Below, one piece after another: positions 23,019-33,510 of a stretch of DNA of 64,000 nt. Below the pieces are notes generated by a model. The model was given only the letters and a program-made list of their open reading frames with translations. It ran no database searches and was not told where the DNA came from. Location: the NCBI RefSeq assembly GCF_008831285.2, contig NC_045141.1:14310106-14374105 (forward strand). The letters are read 5' to 3'. Position 1 is the first letter of the stretch; the number at the start of each line of letters is the position of its first letter. A program made the translations under genes and the position numbers. This DNA is from Nymphaea colorata (lineage: Eukaryota; Streptophyta; Magnoliopsida; Nymphaeales; Nymphaeaceae).

Positions 23019-24617
23019 ATGAAATACTTCTCTTGCACACCTAAGAATTGAAACTAGACTCAGGTTTGCAATCCAAACTAGATGCTAATAAGCCTAAATC
23101 CATTAGTCGGGACAGCCTTGATATCCATTAAGTTTTACGAGGACAACACCATAAGAAAGCTCAAGCTACAAAAGGGCAAGATTTCGTCTTCATCGAGAGG
23201 GCTTTTCACCTTGGCAGCGGTCACAATTTCCTAGTTTTCACGCCGGGGCCGGCCCGATAAATTAAGTTAAAAGGTGCTTTTCTAAGTACTTAAAGTAATC
23301 TAAAGTGGCTTTCCACACCAATTTTAGTACTTAGAAAAGGGGCCAATCAGTGCAATGAAGTCATGTTTTTTGTTCTTCCTTACTATATTTCTATTTACTT
23401 TTAACTGTTTAGTTCTGTTTTTTGGTCAAGTGGCTGCTAAGAGACGTGTGGTTGTGGAACTTTTTAAATATAAAAGTAGAGATGTCAATGGATCTGATTT
23501 ATTTGTTTTGTGAAAACAAATTCGAATTTGGTTAGTTGGATGTGGTAAATAAAAGAAAGTGGATTTGGATTTGATATTGAATCCAAATCCCATGAGGCCC
23601 CAAAGTCGTATGTGAGTATACTGGATCTTAAGTTAGTCAAACCAATATTGTTTAGAACAAATTGTGGACTTGCCCGCTTCTTTGGAATCGGAAAATTGAG
23701 TGAAACAAAACGATGAGCAGCATAATGGCTTGATTCAAATCAAGACGGCCGATTCGAATCCAAAATCTGATAAAATTGGAACGATACAGAGACGATCCAT
23801 TAGAAAGGAAATCGGGCCAAATTGAACCGATTTGACCGTTCCGAGTCGGAACCATAATCGGGTCAGGCCCGGTTCGATTAAGTAGAGCCCCACTTCGGAC
23901 CCAGACCAGATGTTAAACCCTAATTACCGTTTCGATTTTCTAGACGAATTGCTTGACCAGTCCTGCCTCCTTTACTGAATGTACGTGAAAAACGTGGCAG
24001 TGTGAAGCATGTTAGGCACGTAGTCGACGCAGGACAATGGCGTGGAAATTATCGTCTGCAGCCAACTTTGCCGGCGAAAGTGAGAAATAAGAAAATTGCA
24101 TTTATTTTTTGAAAATTTTTAAGTATTTTAGTTTATTTAACAAAAAAAAAACTATGGGGAATCAGAGTACAATTGGAAATTTTAATTTTGTTTAAAAATG
24201 TTTTATGAGAGGTTTTTTTGTCAAAAGTGGTTTCCTCTAAGTAAACATTAAAAAATTATCAGGAAACTCTAACTACTAAAATGACAAGCGCCTCAATAAC
24301 ACATGGTTAATGTCATTTTGAGGACTTTCTTCATTCTTTAAGAAACAACTTATCGATTCACAACCCCGTAAATTTGAAAAGACAAACAACATTCCCAAAT
24401 TGAAAGAAAAAAAAAATCGCACTCTTAAAAGCCCTTACCTTGTTTGTAGAGACTAATGAATAATTCCGGTGAACATGATGAGTATTTCATTTGGATTCAC
24501 AACTACATGACCAAGACCTAAGAACATTCTTAGTATTGTGATTTGATAGATCAACACATTTGATCCGGAGTAGTTTCAAGATAAACAATCAACTAACATC
24601 AACCCAACTAATGATAA
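23019..24617. other. AT-rich intergenic, nothing recognised
   Basis: The stretch contains homopolymer-rich DNA and a segment with scattered 'gattcgaatc' and 'ggatttgg' phrases (about 23490-23880), which look like a decayed repeat family also seen near 28310-28640. No ORF with a recognisable product. Confidence 0.4.
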
Positions 24618-24625
24618 GTCAAGGC

Positions 24626-24767
24626 CAGTGGCATAGCCACACCAGTCTCTTAAAAATTCTTTACTTTTAAATGAAAATCTTATATATATATATATAAAAG
24701 TGTCTCACCAGATTTGAGTATTTTTAAACAAGTGCCCCTCTAGCGAATTTTTCTGGCTTTGCTACTG
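24626..24767. mobile_element. hAT-like MITE, 142 bp, exact 8-bp TSD
   Basis: The ends are CAGTGGCATAGCCA and the complement of TGGCTTTGCTACTG (two mismatches over 14). It is flanked by GTCAAGGC at 24618-24625 and exactly again at 24768-24775, an 8-bp duplication typical of hAT insertions. A (TA)n run lies at about 24680-24697. It has no coding capacity. Confidence 0.85.
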
Positions 24768-24775
24768 GTCAAGGC

Positions 24776-25600
24776 TCCATCATTGTCCCCAGAGTTTAGG
24801 GTTGTGTTGCTTTGTGTAGGAGATTAAAACTGATAAGAATCAAACCAAGGATTATTCTTCTACCAATTACTAGATAAGCCCGTTTGGTGATGGGAACAAT
24901 GCATCATTCTTTGAGTCATATATATATAGAAGCTGTTTCGGAATAGCATCGAGATGTTATGTTTCATGTAGACGCCCACAAAATTAGGGTCGGCTAGTAG
25001 ATCAATTCATAAAATGTACAATGAATTTGCCTCAATTTTTAGGACATATATATATATAAAACAGTAATATCTTGTTACTATTGTGGAACGGCTTAGTGAA
25101 ATCATTTTGTCATTGATTTAATAAGTTTATACAATATGAATTAAATGTCTATGACACTTGAACTGCCCATCAACAAGTTCATAAATGAAATTAACTAATG
25201 AAAAGACTTGTTGGAATTAAAACCAATCTATGTTATCGACTTGACAAGAACAAACTCTCAAACTACCAACATAGATAACACGCTTTCACATTGAAAACTT
25301 GGTCATGCAACGGCCGAGTCTTGTCTAACCTACTTTTTAGGCGACATCTGAATTTCCGAATTTGACTTCTCGTTAGCTGAATTGCAATCAAACCTTGTGA
25401 ATCCACAGAAGGCGAGGTCTCCCAAAAGCTTATATATAAAAAAGCAACTTCAATCAATCTCGACTTCGTACATGTTCTTCACTTTAGTCTCTCATTCGTT
25501 ACCTCCTTCTTTCTCTATTTGGTTTTTTCAGACAGCCAACTCTTTTCTTTTTGTGGTAAATCGGTACATCTCATACCGCTAGATTAGGGATATTATTTTC
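24776..25600. other. Intergenic, nothing recognised
   Basis: AT-rich DNA with short (TA)n runs near 24921 and 25050. The ORFs at 25263-25457 and 25382-25582 overlap antisense and show no family features. Confidence 0.4.
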
Positions 25601-25608
25601 ATCATATG

Positions 25609-25791
25609 CAGAAGCGGAGCCTGGATTTTTTCTAGGGTCGGGCCAAGACGATTTGCAGGCCGGGCCAAGAGGAGCGACGATGAGCGACCGGTCGGGCCAA
25701 ATTAAAAAAATTTGATTTTTTCAATAAAAAAAAAATCCTGAGCTCACCGGGGCCATGGCCCGGGCGGCCCCCCCCCATCCCTCCGCCCCTG
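25609..25791. mobile_element. hAT-like MITE, 183 bp, exact 8-bp TSD
   Basis: The left end is CAGAAGCGGAGCC and the right end GGGCGG...CTCCGCCCCTG, imperfect inverted repeats of the CAGGGGCGGAG type common in plant hAT MITEs. ATCATATG flanks it at 25601-25608 and 25792-25799. The interior is GC-rich near the right end with a run of C (about 25768-25776). Confidence 0.85.
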
Positions 25792-25799
25792 ATCATATG

Positions 25800-27350
25800 T
25801 ATAAGGTTAGATTAAAAAAATAAACCTTAATAGTTGTATTTAAGTAGTCTAGCTTTTGTCCTTAACCTAGCGGTCTAGGTCCTACCAATTATATATATAT
25901 ATATATATAAAAGTTGGTAAAAACCAAACACTTTATCATAAAGGATAAAAATCAAACCCATTGATTCTTTATTTTAAAACTATTTTAAATACAATATAAA
26001 CATCTTAATATATTTATAAAGACTATTTTGATATAAAACATGTTTTGATTCAAGTTGTTTTAATAAAAAATGTTGATTTTTTTATTATCATGCCATGGGG
26101 GCCGTTCATTTTATCTTATTACAAAAACTCAATTAAAGTCTAACAAATGATCAACTTAGTATATTTTTTTGCATCAATCCATTCTAAATATCATGTCAAT
26201 AAGGTTAGATTGCAAAAAAAAAAAAAACACTTTAAAGATCAAAATCAATGGTGTGGTTTTTATTCCTGACCTAGGTGTCTATTTTTTACCAACTTATATA
26301 TAAATATATATGCATGCTAGACTCTTAAATGCTGGACAGATAATAAATAATCTCAATTCTTGATCTTTTATAGATGACAATCAAGAGAAAAACAAGAAGA
26401 AAATGATGTGAACTGATAATAGATTATTTCACTTTCAATGTTCAAGCTGAAAGAGATCAATAAATGAGACTATTCCTTATCCTGCCCCTACCAATAAGAG
26501 ATTGAATATTGAAAGAGGACTAGAACAAGACGTAGCAAAGAAGGGAAGATTGAAAGTCTGACGCATCCAAAGAGAAAACAAAAACTTACTGGCATTTCTT
26601 GTCTTTGTGAAGAAGGGTAAAAGGACTCGATATCTTCTGTTAAGGGAACTGGGTTGGTGGAAGAGAATTTAAAGCTCCACAAACCAGACAAAGAAGTTTA
26701 GGACATGATGTGAAGTTGGTAGGTGGAATGAATATTTGGCCGGTGGTGGCGGAAAACCCTAGGAAGTTGTGCAACGTTTTAGAATGTCACCGTTAAATGA
26801 GTTGAAATATTATTTTTTAAAAAATTTATATAAAATAAATAAATTTTTTAAAAATTTGTATGTAATTTGTTTTAAGAGGGTCTAAGACCCTTGCTGCCAG
26901 TGGCGGCACCAAAAAATTTTAGCTGAGGAGCACTAATCGATCTCTCACTTAAAACTCAAGTCTGGTGGGAGCACCACATGTAGTGCTGGACCTAACAGAA
27001 CTTAGGTCAAGCTTAATCACAATGCAAGATTTCAAGGACTAGCATGGCCAATAATACAGTAGCTTTGGTGCCTGCTGCCCTCGCCTTTGGCTCCACCCTA
27101 TTCTCAACTTCAATGAAGACTAGCTTAGATTACTTGTTAGATAATAAATAAATGAGAACACAATGTTTCATTGTGATTTCTAACAATGTTGGACTTTGCC
27201 GGAAAATCCTTGGAAGCTTTCTTCTCCGACTACTTTCATGGACTTTCTGGGTAGCTTTATAATAACTCTCTTTAATTTTTTGACAACAGCTGGATTTTTC
27301 TGAGCTTTATAATCAAAACTTAGTTTGAATAGAAGCTCAAAGTCCTCGAA
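25800..27350. other. AT-rich intergenic, nothing firm
   Basis: Low-complexity AT-rich DNA with (TA)n at about 25890-25908. A CAGTGGCGGCACC phrase at about 26899 looks like one end of another MITE, but no matching end with a target duplication was found. No gene recognised. Confidence 0.4.
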
Positions 27351-27610
27351 CACTAAAAAAAATAAGTATATTACCGATAGCAAGAAAACATTGGTAAAAA
27401 CTGCCTAAAGTAAAAGTTTTATTGACATTTACTGAAGACGTCGTTAGACATTTTGTTGGTGAAAACTATCACCAACATTTACGAATGCCACTAATCGTAT
27501 TAGTGACGATGATGCAAACGTTGGTGATAATCTGCATCGACGTTTAGTTTGTAGAACGTTGGTAAGGATGATTACCCACGATCACGAAGGACCATGAATT
27601 TTTTGTAGTG
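27351..27610. mobile_element. CACTA-type MITE, 260 bp, 3-bp TSD
   Basis: Starts CACTAAAAAAAATAAG and ends AATTTTTTGTAGTG, whose complement begins CACTACAAAAAATT. GAA flanks both sides (27348-27350 and 27611-27613), matching the 3-bp duplication of En/Spm elements. Internal subterminal phrases around 'acgttggtaa' and 'ttaccgatag' recur in both orientations, as in CACTA subterminal regions. Far too short for a transposase. Confidence 0.85.
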
Positions 27611-27793
27611 GAAACACAGAAAGATGAAATCGAGTGTAGGAATGGGATGAGCTGAATGGACAAGACACTGGGAGACCGTCTCTCCTAGATTTTTTCCTCT
27701 TCCTCGTCTGCACAGGAGGTTCCGGGCGAGCAGTAGTTCCCCCAATTTGGGGAGGGAAAGAACGCTGCTTCAATAAGGCGATCGGAAGGGATT

Positions 27794-28300
27794 ATGGATC
27801 TATGGATAATAGGCGGTGAAGGAGTGGCGGAATGCTCGGACAATCAGATTCCAAATGTGGAAGGATCTCCTATAGAAGGTAGCCAGTCATGGGCGGCTCT
27901 TGTTTCTGGTGAGGAGCAGAGCTCTCCCCAAGATGATGGTCCGCTTAAGGTTGAGGCGGTGGATGGCCGGATGAGGATAATCATTCCAGAGAAAAATTAC
28001 AAGCAGATGAAGAAGAGTGGCTGTCAGCCTTCAGGGCAAGCTCCTTGATGTCGATCATCCCACAAAAAAAATGTTTCAGAGAAAGGGTTTTGCTCGGATT
28101 TGCATTGAAACCCCCTTCAAAGCCAAGCTTCGCCCGGAGATAGACCTGAGAGTTGGGAAGAATCGAATTCTCGCCGCCCAAGAGCTTGTATGCGAGAGCC
28201 ACCTTAGATTCTGCAGGCGGTGTGGAGTTTAGTCTCTTCCACCAGAGCAGTGCCCCCTCCAACCCCCGCTCCGAGAAGAAGGCGACTTCGAGCGGGCCAG
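27794..28300 (+). pseudogene. LINE (L1-type) ORF1 fragment
   Basis: Two overlapping frames read SWAALVSGEEQSSPQDDGPL... followed, after a frameshift near 28020-28050, by FARICIETPFKAKLRPEIDL, RVGKNRILAAQELVCES and LRFCRRCG. Plant L1-type ORF1 proteins have a 'SWA.LF' start, a DUF4283-like RNA-binding region and a terminal CCHC knuckle; the last part here fits the region leading into the knuckle. No reverse transcriptase follows. It is a broken remnant. The family assignment rests on motif order only. Confidence 0.55.
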
Positions 28301-28309
28301 CATTAGGAA

Positions 28310-28654
28310 GGTCAACGAATCAAATTCGAATTTGATATATTCGAATGAGATATTGCTTTAACTGTATCCACTTATTTAGGTATTTCACACGGATTCAAAT
28401 TTGGAACTGAATACCAACAAATTAAAAATATTCGAATCTGAATTCGAAAACTTCAAAATCTGAATCTGTTTTTTTTTTTCTTTTTCTTACATTCATATCT
28501 ATATCCAAATTTTGAACCCAATCTGATCTATTTTCAAAATATAAGAGCATTGGATGTATGATATTTATTTAAAACTAAATCTGATCCGACTCTGAATCTG
28601 ATATGATGTCATTTCTTAAATCAGAATACAACCAAATTTCTTACTAGTGCTTGT
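28310..28654. other. Decayed repeat of 'gaatctga' phrases
   Basis: AT-rich DNA with many variants of 'gaatctgaat', 'gatccgac' and 'attcgaat'. It resembles 23490-23880 and 30600-30920. It shows no coding potential. Confidence 0.4.
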
Positions 28655-29124
28655 TAAAATCTAGGTATTCATTTATTGAGTTGATCCAAATCCAAGTAAT
28701 TTATATTCCAGTGGAAGGTTCACCATTTGATGCATTAATGTAATGTTGACAGAATGTTAAGGACAAGCTTTCATGGAATTCTACAACTGCCTTTCAAAGT
28801 ACTGGTTGTTAGTTGTTGCCTACGTAAGAAGATCAAGTTCGCTTTCAAGATTTTAAGATTTCGAGATCCATGAATTTGAGATGGACCAGGCTTTTGGTAT
28901 AATAAAAATAGTCAAGTTTGGACTTTATGTGTGACATAAGGCCTTGGGTTTGTTAATTATGAATTTTGATATAGAAATGGAGATTTTAAATTCATGGATT
29001 TAAGATTCTTGGCTCCCAAACACATCTTGGGGATGCTTTTTTGTAGATTTTATCTTCTGAAATTATCCATTGAACAGTTCTTGGATAGTTTAACTTGTCC
29101 ACAAGAAGAAATTGTTAGGAAAGA

Positions 29125-29167
<43 letters not shown>

Positions 29168-31555
29168 GATACCAAGAGAAAAATGAACATGAGAAAGAAG
29201 AAGAAGGCCCTAAGATTTAGAAAAATAGTGAAAACAACAAAGTCAATCCTGGCTTTCAGAAATCCTAGTTTTAAAAAGCTTTGGGGGCGTTTGGATGATA
29301 CATTCTTTCAACTCAATTTTGTAGAATTAGGATTTTTGAAAACCAACCTTTTTAATGAGTTTTAAAAAACTTTGTTTTTTTTTTTTTGAGGTGGACATCC
29401 AAACTTAAAAGGGGGGCTAGATTTTTCACTCCCTTTTACAAAACCAGGTTTTGTTAAAACCGAGTTTTCTCTAAACTCAGTTTTGAAGGCACCCAAATAC
29501 TCCAAAAACCTGGTTTTGCCTTTAAATCCTGGTTTTGAAAGGTCACCCAAACATCCTTCACTTTCTTGAGCCTCTTGTTTCAGGGACAAGTGGGACCACA
29601 TCTTCTGGTGTCTGTTAGTTCATAACAAGCAGTCAAATCTCATGATTTTTTTTTCTGGGATAAGATATCTCAGCAGAAGGACCGTTGATTCATGGTTTGT
29701 GCCTGTGTGTACATCAAGTGGGATATGATATCTCAGCAGAGTTACTGTTGATTCTTTGTATATATATATATATACATATGATTTAAATACGTTACAAATT
29801 GGATTTCTGAATATGTTTTCGACATTTTTTCTCTGCATGTCCGTAAACATGGTGCACCCATTAATATGGTTATATTTTAATAAAAAATTGCAGTTAAATG
29901 GCCAAACAGGTGGACCGCCTTTGACAGTCGGTGGATAAATATAGACAGCAACAGAAATCCACACAAACACATGATGCACGAGACGGTTCCAACCACTCAA
30001 ACGCCTCTCAGTTTTTCTCCCATGCAAATGTGATCTTCAAAAGGTTGCTAAAGCCCTGTAGGGCGTTGCATAACTTGTCCGTTTGAGTGTAATGGTGATG
30101 ATGTTATCCTCAGTTTGGTATTTTTGGATGCTACTCTTTTGGACTTTAGACAGTTGCATGTGCGACTCTCAAATTAAAAGGTGTACTATAAGACCACTGA
30201 GATCACTGACCTGAGTCCTATAAAGGGGAGAAATGTAGGGTGGCTTCAAGATTTAGCCGCACGTCACATCAAAGGCTGAAAAGGTCCAATCTCAAATCCA
30301 CGGATTTTAAAGTATATGGATCTTTAAATTCTCTCAAAGAAAGTTTGGAAAGCTACATAAGGAAATGTCCAATTGGCAATGGCTGGGTCCTCGCTTTTCC
30401 TTCTCTTTCTCTTCATTTCCTTGATTTAATTTATAGTAACGCTGTTCCCTTGTACGAGAAACTTTTTCCATCTGTTTTTTTTTTTACTTTTCTGACTTTT
30501 TGTCTCCTAAGACATGTCCAAGGAAAAGTTTCACAGGAACTGATGCTCATAAAAGCGGAATTGGGACAGTCCACCAAACGGCCAGAGATGCCAATTGAAC
30601 CAATTGGAATATTTGATTTATCAGATGTTCGTATATTTGGATTCGAATATAAATTAAAAAAAGTTTATGTCATATTTGAATTCAATTTTTGAAATTATTA
30701 TTCATATCCGTCTTTTAATTTCACAACTTAAATCAAAACCACGTTAGAGTATGCTACAAACATCTTTCGAAATTTATGAACATTGGATATTGATATTTAT
30801 CGGATTAGATATTTATTTAAAATCAAAACTGAATCTGTTTGGATGCCATTTTCAAAATTGTAAATCTAGCTGGATTTTTTTAATTGTATAGTTATCTTTT
30901 TTCATATTATTAAAACAGTTTAAAGGGATACTGGATCTGAATCACATCTAGGGCTGTTAATGAGCGAGTTCGAACGGAGTTGAGCCAGTTCGAACTCGGC
31001 TCATTTGTCCTGAAAGGAACTCAAACTCTGCTCGAGCTCGACTCGAGTTCTATTTCATTAGCTTGAGCTCGACTCAGCTTGAGTTCTTAAAACTCGAACT
31101 CAGCTTTCTTCAGTTCAATTTAGCTAGAGCTGAGCCAAGCATTTCATTAAAAAAAATTATTTTTTAAAGGAAAAGGCAGCATATAGACTTGAATATGGAA
31201 CCTCCGACATACCAGTCATAGTATATCCATTTGAGCAATCTACTTTTTTTTAATAATTTTATGAGACGTATTTTATATATATTTTTTCTTGAGCTTAACC
31301 AAGTTCAACCGAACCGAGCCCACTTAACTCGAGCTTGACTCGTTTAGGTTGTCGAGTTTATTTCTTAACTCGAACTCGACTTGTTTAATAAACGAGTGAG
31401 TTTGAGTCAAGTTTATCGAACGAGTTTAAGTCGAACTTGAATTAGCTCGACTCGTTGAACAGCCCTAATCACATCCTTTGACATCCCCTCAAATAGCCAT
31501 TATCCATTTCAGTACACAGTTCCTTTCATTGTGTCTACAAGAGAGGGTTTGAGGA
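28655..31555. repeat. Segmental duplication, copy A (partner at 54209-55636)
   Basis: Blocks of high similarity with 54209-55636 start at 'cttgttaa..tattcat.tattgagttgatcc' and end at 'tctacaagagagggtttgagg'. Shared landmarks are 'ggacaagctttcatggaatt', a (CT)n run (29126-29164), 'ggaaatgtccaattggcaat' (near 30360) and 'atgctacaaacatctttcga' (near 30752). Copy A has about 0.9 kb extra at roughly 29390-30330 and a hAT MITE at 30949-31467. Both copies are non-coding. Confidence 0.85.
30949..31467. mobile_element. hAT-like MITE with exact TSD and an empty paralogous site
   Basis: The left end is TAGGGCTGTTAATGAGC and the right end GACTCGTTGAACAGCCCTA, imperfect inverted repeats. ATCACATC flanks it exactly at 30941-30948 and 31468-31475. 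The duplicated locus at 55543-55550 carries one ATCACATC and no element, confirming the boundaries. The interior is made of 'gagctcgactcg' variants plus an AT-rich centre. Same family as 22556-23010. Confidence 0.92.
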
Positions 31556-31910
31556 ATTTGAGTCGAGCTTGAGCTGATAAAGGAGACAAGTTCAAGTGAC
31601 AAGAATTTGACTCTATTCAACTCGAGTAAGAACATTTAATCTAGGCTGTCTTTTCTTTATGTGATTTCCAAAATCCAAACTTAAAACCAAGGAAAGAGTT
31701 TAAGTCAAGTAAGTGTTGGTAAACAAGCTTAAACGAGTCGAGCTCGAGCCGGGACTGGATCTATAGAATCGAACTCGGTTTGCCCTTGCACAGCTCGACT
31801 AAAGCGCAAACGGAGCATAAGCCGAGCAATATATGAGTTGAGTCAAGTCGAGTCGGATCGAGCTGAGCTGACCTTGATCGAGCTTGACTCGGCTCATGTA
31901 CAGCCTTGCC
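31556..31910. repeat. Truncated member of the GAGCTCGACTC MITE family
   Basis: It starts with a GAGTCGAGCTTGAGC phrase and ends near 'ctcggctcatgtacagcctt', which resembles the family's right end. The part 31595-31670 matches 56040-56115. No matching left end or target duplication is visible, so it is probably rearranged. Confidence 0.55.
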
Positions 31911-32859
31911 GATCAAGTAAAGCAGAGAGGCTAGTTGCCCACCTCCAAGGTCTATTATTGCTTTAGTGTGTGCATGAAGTTGACGCCTATGAGAATGGAA
32001 CTAGTGATTGGTTGGTCAGCCTCCTAGCTATTGACTGGCCAATTATGGCTAACCTTAGCTGCACTAGTCCAGTCATCTTCCATCTCCTGATTGAGGATGA
32101 AGAGGTGCTCAATATTGAGAAAGATAGAAGAAAAATCTACTGCCTCTCGAGGGACTAGCCCCCCCTGCCTTTAGGAGTCAAGGCTGCGTCGATTCTTGGT
32201 GTGGCCCAGTGTACATCAACTAATTTGTCATATTGAGTGTACCATTTATCATATTTGATATTTGGATCATAATTGGGATCCAAATATGCCAACATTTGAT
32301 GAAATCAAATATGATAAATGGTACACCCAATTCGGATCTAACCCGTTGATGTCCGTTATTATTGTTTTTTTTATTTGCTTATACACATAATTCATGAATT
32401 TGTCATTTTATATGTGTCTTCTTATTCATGCATTTGAAAACTATTTTAAGTGTGACAGCTTATGAACTTTCAAGTAAATGGATCAAAAACTCAAAATTAG
32501 TGCACATATCCGTGACCTTGATTTGGACATTGTTTCGTGAAATTGACCATGCATGCCATGTAGTTTTCTCTTCCATCATGTGATCAATAAGATAGAGTTG
32601 TCCACATTATTGCTAGTTGGGTTGCACAACTTTCTCATGGAATGCTTGGAAGATGCGGCTACGTGGTTTGGAGAAGATGAACTTAATTTGGTGGTGCACG
32701 CAGGGACTGGACTTAAAGGTTACTAGGAATTTTGTCGTAAATAATTTTGATCCTGAAAGTGGCAGCATGTGAACTCCGATTATTTGTTGTCGCTTGAAAG
32801 CTACGACACATTTTCTTGCATTTAACAAGTGCATGCCTTTATTGAAAAATCTTGTCTCT
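31911..32859. other. Intergenic, nothing recognised
   Basis: The stretch contains a near-palindromic pair around 32240-32330 (forms of 'accatttatcatatttga' and 'tcaaatatgataaatggt'), giving a potential hairpin with arms of about 20 bases. ORFs here have no family features. Confidence 0.4.
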
Positions 32860-33510
32860 TAGGTCCCTCCCTCTCTCCCTTGCCCTAAATGGCTTTGTGT
32901 AGCAGGTTGGGTAGGGGTCTCTCTTTCTCTCTCTCTCTCTTTCTTGCCCTAAAGGGCTTTGTGTAGCAGGTTGGGTAGGTCTCTCTCTCTCTTGCTCGAA
33001 AGGGCTTTGTGTAGCAGCAGGATGGGTTGATGGGTAGGTCATACCAAGTGATGAGTAGCGCAACCGGTCAGATTGTGTGTCGTGTTATAACCATGTCTTC
33101 AGTTCGATTCTTAAAGGGTGATATAACCACATCTTCAGTTCGATTCTTAAAGGGTGTTGTTCTGATGGTATTGAGAAGTAGTGTTGTTCTTAATATTAAG
33201 GGTACCATTGTGAGGCTAAGTGGACTGGTTCTGGTCTCTCTCTCTCTCTCTCTCTTGCTCGAAAGGGCTTTGTGTAGTAGGTTGGGTTGATGGGTAGGTC
33301 ATACCAAGTGATGGGTAGCGCAACCGGTTGGATTGTGTGCCGTGTTATAACCATGTCCTCAGTATTCTGGTTTTTTCTTTTTCTTTCTCTTTTCCTAAAG
33401 GGCTTAGTGCAGCTGGTTAAGTTGATGGGTAGGTCGTATTGTAGGTGCCAGGTCTCAAAAAAGGCAAGTTCTTTCTCTCTCTCTCTCTCACGTCTTGCAT
33501 AAGTTCAATT
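32860..33510 (+). repeat. tRNA-like (SINE-like) repeats mixed with (CT)n
   Basis: A phrase 'aaagggctttgtgtagcagg' recurs about five times, each next to (CT)n. Two copies continue into 'gggtaggtcataccaagtg' and 'gtagcgcaaccgg' (about 33055 and 33315, spaced about 260). In the first copy TAGCGCAACCGG resembles a tRNA A box, and AGTTCGATTCT, about 46 bases later (33101), resembles a B box at tRNA-like spacing. The B-box end is duplicated at 33137, and the second copy has lost it. This fits a decayed tRNA-derived SINE, but the family is not identified. Confidence 0.45.

Noticed and set aside
26890-27110. Possible MITE starting CAGTGGCGGCACC
   Set aside because: I could not find a convincing second end with a target duplication.
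29280-29600. Possible MITE with GGGGCGTTTGGATG ends
   Set aside because: The inverted ends match at only about 11 of 14 bases and no target duplication is evident.
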